Origin: an uncultured Butyricicoccus sp.
Lineage (GTDB): Bacteria; Bacillota; Clostridia; Oscillospirales; Butyricicoccaceae
Assembly (NCBI GenBank): GCA_900555465.1
Contig: USLE01000083.1
Span: forward strand, 1-6,285
Direction of reading: 5' to 3'
Length of the DNA: 6,285 bases
How positions within the stretch are numbered: position 1 is the first letter of the stretch; each line of letters starts with the position of its first letter. The notes beneath the pieces were generated by a model. It was given only the letters and a program-made list of their open reading frames with translations. It made no database searches and was not told the DNA's origin. The translations under genes and the position numbers were made by a program. Shown in pieces: positions 1 through 5,640 of the stretch.

Positions 1-71
1 GTCTTCAGATATTCAAGTTCTTCCTTATAAGCGTCCAAACTTTCCTGTGTCAGCTTGATTTCTTTTGCCAT
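1..71 (-). CDS. greA: Transcription elongation factor GreA, N-terminal fragment (cut by window edge)
   Basis: Only the first 23 codons and two bases of the next are in the window. The encoded start, MAKEIKLTQES followed by a helical Glu/Leu/Lys-rich stretch ending EELEYLK, matches the beginning of the GreA N-terminal coiled coil. From knowledge of the family, GreA binds the RNA polymerase secondary channel and stimulates cleavage of backtracked RNA. The ATG at 71-69 is preferred because GAAGGG lies about 10 bases upstream and GreA proteins normally begin MA-K-E. A second in-frame ATG at 95-93 would add eight residues but has no Shine-Dalgarno sequence. The gene has its own strong promoter at 130-158, so it is probably transcribed separately from the S41 protease gene upstream. 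Identification rests on 23 residues, but the pattern is distinctive. Confidence 0.85.
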   Translation of the reverse strand, partial: MAKEIKLTQESLDAYKEELEYLK

Positions 72-129
72 GTTTTGCAAACCCTTCTTACTCATCGTTG
101 ATCGGCGTTCCAGCCGTACAGTACAACTT

Positions 130-158
130 ATTATAGGTAAGGATGCGCGCCGTGTCAA
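130..158 (-). promoter_or_regulatory. Perfect-consensus SigA-type promoter for greA
   Basis: On the minus strand, TTGACA (158-153) and TATAAT (135-130) are separated by exactly 17 bases, so both hexamers and the spacing match the vegetative consensus. Transcription should start near 123, giving a leader of about 50 bases before the greA ATG at 71. The gap between the S41 stop codon and greA holds no convincing intrinsic terminator, so some read-through into greA is possible. Confidence 0.85.
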
Positions 159-204
159 GCGCACATTCTCATTTTCGGTGAATTTTACTCTGCCGCGGGC
201 CGGA

Positions 205-1371
205 TTATCGCACGCTTTCGACCGCTTTTTGCAACTGCGGATCGTCCTCCGGCGTGAGGAAATAAAAGTCCGCCTGCTGCTCCTCGGTGAGCGTGACCTC
301 GATGTCCGGCGCGATGCCGACATCCGCAAGGCTGTTGCCGTTCGGGGTGAAATACTCTTCGACCGACAGGTTGACCGCCGACCCGTCGCTCAGCTCGAAC
401 GTCTGCTGCGCGCGGCCCTTGCCGGTGGTATGCGTGCCGACCAGCGCGGCGCGGTCATACTCCTGCAGGGCGGCGGCAAAAAATTCCGCAGCCGAGATGC
501 TTTGGTCGTCGATCAGCACCGCGATGGGCAGGTCGATCATGTCCGCGTCCGAGGAATACACGGTCTCATCCCCGTCTTTCGTGCGCAGGGTCATGATCGT
601 GCCCTCGGGCAGCAGCGGGTCTAGCACCTCGCTCATCTCCTTGACGCGGCCGCCGCCGTTGTGCCGCACATCGATCACGAGCGCCTGTGCGCCGTCTGCG
701 AGCAGGCCGTCCAGCGTGCTCTGGAACTGCGCCGCCGCGCCGTCGTGGAAGTTCTCAATGCGGATATAGCCCACGCTGCTGTCCAGCATCTGCCCCCACG
801 CCATCTTCTGCGTGACGACCGCGCGCTGCATGGTCAGCTCCTGCACCTCGTCCGTCCCGTCCTTGCGCACGGATACGCTGACCTCGGTGCCCTCGTCGCC
901 GCGGATCGCGTCAATGACCGCATCCGCGCCGTCCGCCTCGACCGTCAGGCCCGCCGCAGCCACGATGTAATCGCCTTTTTCGATGCCGGCCTGCGCGGCG
1001 GGCGAGTCATCATACACCAGATTGACGCGGATGCTGTCCTCCGTGCTGATGACCGCCACGCCAATGCCGCAGCCCTGGCCTTCGCTGTTCATGCGGTACT
1101 GCTCATACTGGTCCGCGGGGATGTAGGACGACCACTGATCGCCCAGCCCGGCCACATAGCCGGCTGCCGCATAATCCGCCACCGCCTCCGTATCCAGATC
1201 GCCCACATAGCGCGATGCGGCGATGCGGTCGATCTCGCGCAGCTTGGTCTCCACCGCCGGGCTGCTCCACCGCAGCACCGCATAGCAGCCGAGCACCGCC
1301 GCCGCAGCGACCGCAATGCACAGCGCCAGCGCAGTTGCGAGCGTGATTTTTGTTTCCCTCAGTCTGTTCAA
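205..1371 (-). CDS. S41-family carboxy-terminal processing protease (CtpA/CtpB-like), membrane anchored
   Basis: This is a serine protease of the C-terminal processing (Prc/Tsp/CtpB) type, expected to act outside the membrane. Numbering from the TTG start (388 residues): one hydrophobic segment at about 9-33 serves as signal anchor; a PDZ domain spans about 92-172 (GIGVAV, then SPAAQAGIEKGD); the S41 core follows. The core has the VIDVRHNGGG motif near 232-241. The Ser-Lys-Gln triad is intact: Ser293 in DDQSISAAE, Lys318 in TTGKGRAQ and Gln322, with the family's Ser-to-Lys distance of 25. The C-terminus (DDPQLQKAVE) is typical of clostridial members, with no added peptidoglycan-binding domain. 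Start choice: GGAGG (1383-1379) is 7 bases from TTG 1371, whereas an in-frame ATG at 1377 lies directly against the GGAGGG, leaving no normal spacing. It follows the M23 peptidase gene by about 68 bases, with a hairpin between. Substrate unknown; the neighbouring hydrolase is a candidate by inference only. Confidence 0.93.
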   Translation of the reverse strand: MNRLRETKITLATALALCIAVAAAAVLGCYAVLRWSSPAVETKLREIDRIAASRYVGDLDTEAVADYAAAGYVAGLGDQWSSYIPADQYEQYRMNSEGQGCGIGVAVISTEDSIRVNLVYDDSPAAQAGIEKGDYIVAAAGLTVEADGADAVIDAIRGDEGTEVSVSVRKDGTDEVQELTMQRAVVTQKMAWGQMLDSSVGYIRIENFHDGAAAQFQSTLDGLLADGAQALVIDVRHNGGGRVKEMSEVLDPLLPEGTIMTLRTKDGDETVYSSDADMIDLPIAVLIDDQSISAAEFFAAALQEYDRAALVGTHTTGKGRAQQTFELSDGSAVNLSVEEYFTPNGNSLADVGIAPDIEVTLTEEQQADFYFLTPEDDPQLQKAVESVR

Positions 1372-1377
1372 TGCCAT

Positions 1378-1383
1378 CCCTCC
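1378..1383 (-). promoter_or_regulatory. Shine-Dalgarno GGAGGG that decides the start of the S41 protease gene
   Basis: The only Shine-Dalgarno match upstream of the S41 gene is GGAGGG at 1383-1378. It touches the ATG at 1377 directly but stands 7 bases from TTG 1371 when GGAGG is used as the core, which favours TTG. It could also pair with CCCTCC at 1399-1394 in the 3' arm of the adjacent hairpin. Confidence 0.6.
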
Positions 1384-1388
1384 ATAGC

Positions 1389-1417
1389 AAAGGGGAGGGT
1401 CATCCGCCCTCCCCTTT
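1389..1417 (-). terminator. GC-rich 11-bp hairpin between M23 and S41 genes: weak intrinsic terminator or control hairpin
   Basis: On the minus strand AAAGGGGAGGG (1417-1407) pairs perfectly with CCCTCCCCTTT (1399-1389) around a 7-base loop. It lies 22 bases after the M23 stop codon. The stem is strong, but read in the direction of the genes only TTT follows before GC, so the U-tract is poor. Partial termination that lowers S41 expression relative to the upstream genes is the likeliest role. No promoter with good hexamers was found between this hairpin and the S41 start, so the S41 gene probably depends on read-through. Confidence 0.6.
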
Positions 1418-1439
1418 TATGTATCTCTGCCTCAGATGC

Positions 1440-2627
1440 TTAGAAATAGCTCTTCGGGTCGACCGTTGCGCCGTTGACGTACACCTCGAAGTGCAGGTGC
1501 GGGCCGGTCGAGTTGCCGGTCGAGCCGACATAGCCGATGACCTGTCCCTGGGTGACAACGTCGCCCACCGAGACCGCAAACGAGCTCTGGTGGCCGTAAG
1601 CCGTCATCAGGCCGCCGCCGTGGTCGATAACCGTGTAGTTGCCGTAGCCGGAAACCCAGCCCGCGGTGACAACCGTACCGGAAGCCGCCGCCAGGATCTC
1701 CGCGCCGTAGCCCGCCGGGATATCCTCGCCCGCATGGAACTTGACCGTGCCGTAGATCGGGTGCACACGGTAGCCGTATGCCGAGTTGGTCACCGTGCAG
1801 CTCGGGGTCGGCCAGATCAGCGTGCCGTCGCCCATCGGTACCGAACCGTTCGCCGCCGCCTGCGCGGACAGCGCCGCGATCTGGTTGCTGACGTCCTGCA
1901 TCTCGCTGGCGATGCGGTCGTATTCAGCTTCGCTCTCCGCCTTATAGGCCTCGAGGCTCTCCTGCAGCGCGGCCTGCTCGGCCTCGCTCGCTGCAAGGTC
2001 GTCCACCTTGTAGCTCAGGTTCTCCTGATAGTCCTTCTGCTCGTCCTGCGTATCCTGCAGGTCGTCGCGCTTCTGCTCGATATCTTCCTTGGCCGCGGTG
2101 TACTCGTCCACGGTCTTCTGGTTGTCCTCCATGATCGCGGAGACGATCTCCATGCGGGTCAGCAGGTCGGAAAAGCTCGAAGCATTGAGCACGACCTCCA
2201 GATAGCTGACGTCGCCCTGCTCATAGGTGGTGCGGACGGTCTGTGCAAACTGCTCTTCCTTTTCCGCCAGCGCCTTTTCCGCGGCCTCCAGCTCGGTGGT
2301 CTTGATGTCGATCTGCTGCTGCAGGCGCTCGATATACTGCTCGACCGTCGAGATCTCCTGCTTGGTCAGGTCGATCTCCTGCTGCAGCGCCTCGCGTGTC
2401 GCCTGCACGTCATTGGCCTGCGCGGTCAGATCCGCGATGCGCTCCTGCACTGCGGACTTCTGCTCCTCCAGCTGGCTCAGCTGGTCCTTGAGCGACGCCT
2501 CATCCGCATCATCCTCCGCTGCGGCCGCATAGACCAGGCCGGACGCCAGCATGGACGCCAGCATCGCAATAACCAGAATGCCCGCCACGATACACGAGAT
2601 CAGGCGCACGGTTTTCTTTTTCATCAT
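1440..2627 (-). CDS. Secreted coiled-coil M23 (LytM) peptidoglycan endopeptidase, PcsB/EnvC-like, predicted FtsEX partner
   Basis: This is a 395-residue zinc metallopeptidase predicted to cut peptide cross-links in peptidoglycan. Residues 1-37 form a signal peptide (MMKKK, hydrophobic core, YAAA cleavage region). Residues about 42-255 are heptad-rich Glu/Gln/Leu coiled coil, interrupted near 140-165 by YLEVVLNASSFSDLLTRME, the conserved turn of the PcsB-type coiled-coil domain. A short linker (252-275) leads to the LytM domain (about 276-395). The zinc ligands and catalytic residues are all present: His298 and Asp302 in HAGED, His346 in AYGH, and His377 and His379 in PHLHFEV, so the enzyme should be active. 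The Glu in HAGED replaces the commoner hydrophobic residue. The start (ATG 2627, directly followed by another ATG) has AAAGGAG upstream. The gene begins 34 bases after ftsX and is presumably co-transcribed. Known family behaviour: FtsX of PcsB/EnvC/CwlO systems binds the coiled coil and releases activity. That this pair does so is inference from gene order. Confidence 0.92.
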   Translation of the reverse strand: MMKKKTVRLISCIVAGILVIAMLASMLASGLVYAAAAEDDADEASLKDQLSQLEEQKSAVQERIADLTAQANDVQATREALQQEIDLTKQEISTVEQYIERLQQQIDIKTTELEAAEKALAEKEEQFAQTVRTTYEQGDVSYLEVVLNASSFSDLLTRMEIVSAIMEDNQKTVDEYTAAKEDIEQKRDDLQDTQDEQKDYQENLSYKVDDLAASEAEQAALQESLEAYKAESEAEYDRIASEMQDVSNQIAALSAQAAANGSVPMGDGTLIWPTPSCTVTNSAYGYRVHPIYGTVKFHAGEDIPAGYGAEILAAASGTVVTAGWVSGYGNYTVIDHGGGLMTAYGHQSSFAVSVGDVVTQGQVIGYVGSTGNSTGPHLHFEVYVNGATVDPKSYF

Positions 2628-2661
2628 AGTGGTATTCGCTCCTTTGTCTGCTGCCGATGGA

Positions 2662-3546
2662 TCATACGTTCATGAACTTGCGGATGCTCGTCACCGAACC
2701 GCCGATGCCGAACAGCACGCCTGCGCCGCAGTACACGCCGAGCACCAGCCAGCGCACGCTCTCGAACGGCACGATCTGGAAATACGGGATCACGCCGCTG
2801 ACGATGCCGTGCAGCTCGGTATACAGGCCCCACTGCGCGAGGAACGCCAGACCGCCGGCCAGCAGGCCGAGCACCATGCCCTCGATCACAAACGGCCAGC
2901 GGATGAACCAGTTGGTCGCGCCGACGATCTTCTGGATCGAGATCTCCTCACGCCGCGCGAACATCGCGAGCTTGACCGTGTTGGAGATGATGAAGATCGA
3001 GATGACCGCAAGGCCGACCACCATCGCAAGCGCGACAATGTTGAACACGTTCTGGATCTGCATCAGGCGGGAGATGACCGCCTCGTCCGCACGGACATCG
3101 TCCGCGCCCTCCACCGCCTCGATCTGTGCGATGGTGTCCTCCGCAAGCGAGGGGTCCTTCATGGTGAACACGAAGCTGTTGCGCAGCGGGTTGTTGTCCG
3201 AACCGAAGTCCTCGAGGATATAGGCGTCGTCGCCCAGCTCCTGACGGTAGTCCTCAAGCGCCTCATCGCGGTCGATAAACTCAATGGTCGCAATGTTGTC
3301 GATCTGATCAAACTCCGAGCCGAGCGCACGCGCCTCGCGCGTGGTCAGGTTCTCATCGATCCAGACGACGATCTCATTGGACTGCTGCAGCTCCGTGATG
3401 CTCAGATCAATATTATACGCGATCAGGGTCACGGTTCCTGTCAAAAGCAGGCAGGCGACCATGATGAGCACCGCTGCGATCGACATGAAGCCGTGTTTGA
3501 AAATATTGCGGAAGCCTTCCTTCCAATAGTAACCAAATCGTCTCAT
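2662..3546 (-). CDS. ftsX: Cell division ABC transporter permease FtsX
   Basis: At 294 residues this has usual FtsX length. A short basic cytoplasmic N-terminus ([18 protein letters not shown]) precedes TM1 at about 22-46. An extracellular domain follows at about 47-167, the region that in known systems contacts the coiled-coil hydrolase. TM2 lies at about 168-190, then a cytoplasmic loop with RREEISIQKIVGATNWFIRWPF, the conserved FtsX coupling segment, then TM3 (about 217-240) and TM4 (about 264-286). The start codon overlaps the ftsE stop as ATGA (3546-3543), with AGGTGGG 11 bases upstream, so translation is probably coupled to ftsE. FtsX does not transport a known solute; with FtsE it passes ATP-driven conformational change to a wall hydrolase outside the cell. 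Confidence 0.96.
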   Translation of the reverse strand: MRRFGYYWKEGFRNIFKHGFMSIAAVLIMVACLLLTGTVTLIAYNIDLSITELQQSNEIVVWIDENLTTREARALGSEFDQIDNIATIEFIDRDEALEDYRQELGDDAYILEDFGSDNNPLRNSFVFTMKDPSLAEDTIAQIEAVEGADDVRADEAVISRLMQIQNVFNIVALAMVVGLAVISIFIISNTVKLAMFARREEISIQKIVGATNWFIRWPFVIEGMVLGLLAGGLAFLAQWGLYTELHGIVSGVIPYFQIVPFESVRWLVLGVYCGAGVLFGIGGSVTSIRKFMNV

Positions 3547-4223
3547 AGCTGATAGTACCCACCTGTCTGGTCGCTGACGACCTCGCCCTGGTCGATCATC
3601 ACGACACGTTTTTCAAACTCGTCCACCAGTCCCTTTTCGTGTGTGACGATCAGCACGGTGGTGCCCAGCTCATTGATCTTCTCAAACAGGGTCATCAGCT
3701 CGAGCGAACGGGCCGGGTCAAGGTTGCCGGTCGGCTCGTCTGCGATGATCAGGCGCGGGTTGTTGACCAGCGCACGCGCAATCGCGACGCGCTGCTGCTC
3801 GCCGCCCGAAAGGTTCATCGGCTTTTCCTGCGCCTTTTCCGTCAGCCCGACCAGATCGAGCACATAGGGCACGCGCTCCTTGATGGCCTTGCCCTTGGCG
3901 CCGATCGTGCGCATGGCGAACGCCACGTTTTCATACACGGTCTTGGTCTTGATCAGGCGGAAATCCTGATACACCACGCCCAGCGTGCGGCGCAGGTACG
4001 GGATCTGGCGTTTTTTCATCTCGCCGATATTATAGTTGTTGACCAGCACGCGGCCCTCGGTCGGGCGCACCTCGGCGGTCAGCAGTTTGATGATCGTTGT
4101 CTTGCCCGAGCCGGACGCGCCGACCAGAAAGACAAATTCGCCCTCGTCCACGCGCAGGCTGGCTTTATTCACCGCGCGTATGCCGTTATCATACACGACA
4201 GTGACATCATTCATCCGTATCAC
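3543..4223 (-). CDS. ftsE: Cell division ATP-binding protein FtsE
   Basis: This is the ATPase of the FtsEX complex, 226 residues from the GTG start, the normal size. It begins [14 protein letters not shown], the usual FtsE opening. ABC motifs are intact: Walker [10 protein letters not shown] (35-43), Q-loop Gln86 in VVYQDFRL, signature LSGGEQQ (138-144), Walker B LIIADEP (158-164), D-loop GNLDP and H-loop His195 in VTHE. GTG 4223 is chosen because GGGGAGG (4237-4231) lies 7 bases upstream. The frame stays open to a GTG at 4292, but that extension would run through a transcription terminator and has no family resemblance. It is the first gene of the ftsE-ftsX-M23 unit. The promoter, terminator and repeat region at 4262-4399 is likely to control it. 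Confidence 0.97.
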   Translation of the reverse strand: MIRMNDVTVVYDNGIRAVNKASLRVDEGEFVFLVGASGSGKTTIIKLLTAEVRPTEGRVLVNNYNIGEMKKRQIPYLRRTLGVVYQDFRLIKTKTVYENVAFAMRTIGAKGKAIKERVPYVLDLVGLTEKAQEKPMNLSGGEQQRVAIARALVNNPRLIIADEPTGNLDPARSLELMTLFEKINELGTTVLIVTHEKGLVDEFEKRVVMIDQGEVVSDQTGGYYQL

Positions 4224-4230
4224 AGGCAAT

Positions 4231-4237
4231 CCTCCCC
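4231..4237 (-). promoter_or_regulatory. Shine-Dalgarno site fixing the GTG start of ftsE
   Basis: GGGGAGG on the minus strand stands 7 bases before GTG 4223-4221. It is a strong ribosome binding site at ideal spacing and settles the start codon against longer readings. Confidence 0.85.
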
Positions 4238-4261
4238 GGTGCCGTAGTAAAATGCAAAAGC

Positions 4262-4298
4262 AAATAAAAAGCGAAGGCGCATTTGTCTGCACCTTCGC
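4262..4298 (-). terminator. Strong intrinsic terminator between the CdaR-type gene and ftsE
   Basis: On the minus strand GCGAAGGTGCA (4298-4288) pairs with TGCGCCTTCGC (4281-4271) around the six-base loop GACAAA. This gives 11 pairs, ten Watson-Crick and one G-T. TTTTTATTT follows directly at 4270-4262. It should end transcripts coming from the regulator gene at 5491-4400. It lies only 2 bases downstream of a TATAAT box, so the predicted start of the ftsE transcript falls within its 5' arm. Confidence 0.88.
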
Positions 4299-4300
4299 TT

Positions 4301-4329
4301 ATTATAGCAGATATTCCCCGGCCGCGCAA
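4301..4329 (-). promoter_or_regulatory. Extended -10 promoter for the ftsE-ftsX-M23 unit
   Basis: TGCTATAAT (4309-4301, minus strand) is an exact extended -10 element. A weak -35, TTGCGC (4329-4324), lies 17 bases upstream; the extended -10 may compensate for it. The predicted start of transcription is about 4294, inside the terminator stem at 4271-4298. A TTGACA at 4347-4342 is too far upstream (35 bases) to be the -35 for this box. The ATAATAA could instead be just the A-rich flank of a terminator, so this call is less sure than the greA promoter. Confidence 0.6.
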
Positions 4330-4371
4330 GACGACAATAACTGTCAAACTACTGCGCGCTTTGGTTTTTTT

Positions 4372-4399
4372 CGTGAAGTTTTTGTGAACAAGCTGTAAC
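4372..4399 (+). promoter_or_regulatory. Triple 11-bp-spaced hexamer repeat, candidate WalR/PhoP-type response-regulator site
   Basis: Read on the plus strand: CGTGAA (4372-4377), five bases, TGTGAA (4383-4388), five bases, TGTAAC (4394-4399). The period is exactly 11 bases. On the minus strand the same site reads GTTACA, TTCACA, TTCACG. From the literature, WalR boxes are TGTWAH-N5-TGTWAH and Bacillus PhoP boxes are TTHACA-type repeats with similar spacing; the matches here are good but not perfect. The site starts immediately after the regulator gene's stop codon and lies about 78-105 bases upstream of the predicted ftsE transcript start. Binding is inferred from pattern only. Confidence 0.45.
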
Positions 4400-5491
4400 T
4401 CAGCGCACGCCTTCCTCACGGCTGGCCAGATATTTGCGCACCATGAGCGCCACTTTGAACACGATCGCGTGGTCGAATTCGCGCAGGTCAAGGCCGGTGA
4501 GCTTTTTGATCTTTTCCAGACGGTAGACCAGCGTATTGCGGTGTACGAACAGCTTGCGTGAGGTCTCGGAGACGTTCAGATTGTTCTCAAAGAACTTCTG
4601 GATGGTGAACAGGGTCTCCTGATCGAGCGAGTCGATCGAGCCCTTCTTGAACACCTCGGACAGGAACATCTCGCACAGCGTGATCGGCAGCTGGTAGATC
4701 AGGCGGCCGATGCCCAGGTTTTCAAAGCTGATGATGTTCTTTTCCGTATCGAATACCGCGCCGACTTCGATCGCGGTCTGCGCTTCCTTAAAGGACTTGG
4801 CGATATCCTTCATCTGCGAGGATACCGAGCCGATGCCGATCAGGCACTTGACCGAAAGCTCGCTGAGCAGGGTCTCCTCGATCGAGGTCGCGATCTTGAT
4901 CAGGTCCTTGACCTCGCTGCCCGCCTTGACCTCCTTAACCACGACGATGTCGGTCTCGGAGATGTGCAGCACGAAGTCCTTCTGCTTGTCCGGGAACATG
5001 CCGGTCACAACGTCGATCGCGGCCACGTCCGCCGGCATCTGCTGGCGCACCAGGAACACCACGCGCGGCACATCGTTGCCGAAATGCAGCTCGCGGGATT
5101 TGATGTAAATATCGCCGGGCAGGATGTTGTCCAGAATGATATTCTTGACAAACGTCGCCTTATCGTGCTTTTCGTCGTACAGCGTCTTGATGTTGTTGAT
5201 CGCTACCGCGACCAGCGAACAGATGCTGCGCGCCAGTTCATCCTCACCCTGTACGAAAACGGCGTATTCCAGCCGCGAGGCGCGGTCGCCCGTTGTATGG
5301 TAGGTATAGCCGCCGAAGCGCACGATGTCACCGGCAAAGCCGAGTTCCGTGATCGCTTCCTCCCGCATCTCGCCAATGCGGGGCAGGTCGGTGCACGCAA
5401 CCACAGCACCGCTCGCGTCCACGATACCAATGGTGCGATCCACGGTATCCTTCATCTGCAAAACAATCGACTGGAACAATCTTGAAGCCAT
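4400..5491 (-). CDS. CdaR/PucR-family transcriptional regulator (sugar diacid regulator type)
   Basis: This is a 363-residue regulator with the CdaR/PucR layout. An N-terminal sensor-like region (about 1-105) begins MASRLFQSIVLQMKD and RTIGIVDASG, followed by a middle domain (about 110-270, the CdaR GGDEF-like fold by family analogy; no GGDEF catalytic motif is visible). The C-terminal PucR helix-turn-helix lies at about 293-350, with NVSETSRKLFVHRNTLVYRL as the recognition region and KKLTGLDLREFDHA after it. No membrane segment is present, so it is cytoplasmic. Of three possible starts (GTG 5500, ATG 5497, ATG 5491), ATG 5491 is preferred because AAAGGTG ends 6 bases before it. E. coli CdaR answers to sugar diacids such as glucarate, but no diacid catabolic gene is visible here, so the ligand and targets cannot be assigned. 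It has its own promoter and is insulated from ftsE by a terminator. A role in controlling the neighbouring ftsE unit is possible but unproven. Confidence 0.88.
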   Translation of the reverse strand: MASRLFQSIVLQMKDTVDRTIGIVDASGAVVACTDLPRIGEMREEAITELGFAGDIVRFGGYTYHTTGDRASRLEYAVFVQGEDELARSICSLVAVAINNIKTLYDEKHDKATFVKNIILDNILPGDIYIKSRELHFGNDVPRVVFLVRQQMPADVAAIDVVTGMFPDKQKDFVLHISETDIVVVKEVKAGSEVKDLIKIATSIEETLLSELSVKCLIGIGSVSSQMKDIAKSFKEAQTAIEVGAVFDTEKNIISFENLGIGRLIYQLPITLCEMFLSEVFKKGSIDSLDQETLFTIQKFFENNLNVSETSRKLFVHRNTLVYRLEKIKKLTGLDLREFDHAIVFKVALMVRKYLASREEGVR

Positions 5492-5527
5492 TTCCATCAC
5501 CTTTCCCGTCTCTTTACCGTATTCCCC

Positions 5528-5570
5528 GGACGCAGCGCGCGCCCGTCTGGCTGAGCCCTTCGCCGCGTCC
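5528..5570 (-). other. Leader hairpin in the 5' untranslated region of the CdaR-type gene
   Basis: On the minus strand GGACGCGGC (5570-5562) can pair with GCTGCGTCC (5536-5528): nine pairs, one of them G-T, enclosing 25 bases that hold a smaller GGC/GCC element. It lies between the predicted transcript start (about 5614) and the ribosome binding site near 5504-5498. No U-tract follows, so it is not an intrinsic terminator. It resembles no riboswitch that I recognise. Confidence 0.4.
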
Positions 5571-5620
5571 TATCATCATTCTCCACAAGAACGCAGCTTC
5601 TTCCCTGTGCATTTTATGCT

Positions 5621-5629
5621 ATTATATCA
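5621..5629 (-). promoter_or_regulatory. Extended -10 promoter of the CdaR-type gene
   Basis: TGATATAAT (5629-5621, minus strand) is a perfect extended -10 element. No good -35 hexamer lies 16-18 bases upstream; that position is occupied by the A/T palindrome at 5641-5656. An AT-only stretch of about 40 bases (5641-5680) stands where an UP element would be. Predicted start of transcription is A5614, giving a leader of roughly 120 bases. Confidence 0.65.
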
Positions 5630-5640
5630 TACTCTTCTAC

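Noticed and set aside
72..95. Upstream in-frame ATG at 95 as the greA start
   Set aside because: No Shine-Dalgarno precedes it and the added eight residues do not fit the usual GreA N-terminus.
116..124. GTAC-x-GTAC dyad near the greA transcript start, sharing TTGTAC with the palindrome at 5641-5656
   Set aside because: Arms are only four bases and the shared hexamer is too short to support a common regulator.
661..1443. Plus-strand open frame of about 260 codons opposite the S41 gene
   Set aside because: Shadow of a well-supported gene; no domain-like sequence and composition typical of antisense reading.
1350..2675. Long open frame on the plus strand (over 400 codons) opposite the M23 peptidase gene
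   Set aside because: It lies antisense to a gene with intact catalytic motifs, its translation is a low-complexity Arg/Leu/Asp/His mix with no recognisable domain, and it arises from the GC-rich, Glu/Gln-rich coiled-coil codons.
2551..3552. Long plus-strand open frame opposite ftsX
   Set aside because: Antisense to a clear ftsX; composition (many Arg, Asp, His) is typical of a reverse-strand shadow, with no domain seen.
3639..4247. Plus-strand open frame of about 200 codons opposite ftsE
   Set aside because: Shadow of ftsE, whose ABC motifs are all present on the other strand.
4224..4292. N-terminal extension of FtsE starting at GTG 4292
   Set aside because: It would be translated across the terminator stem and U-tract, lacks a ribosome binding site and has no FtsE-like sequence; GTG 4223 has an ideal Shine-Dalgarno.
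4342..4347. Exact TTGACA upstream of ftsE as a -35 element
   Set aside because: The nearest TATAAT is 35 bases downstream and nothing -10-like lies at 16-18 bases.
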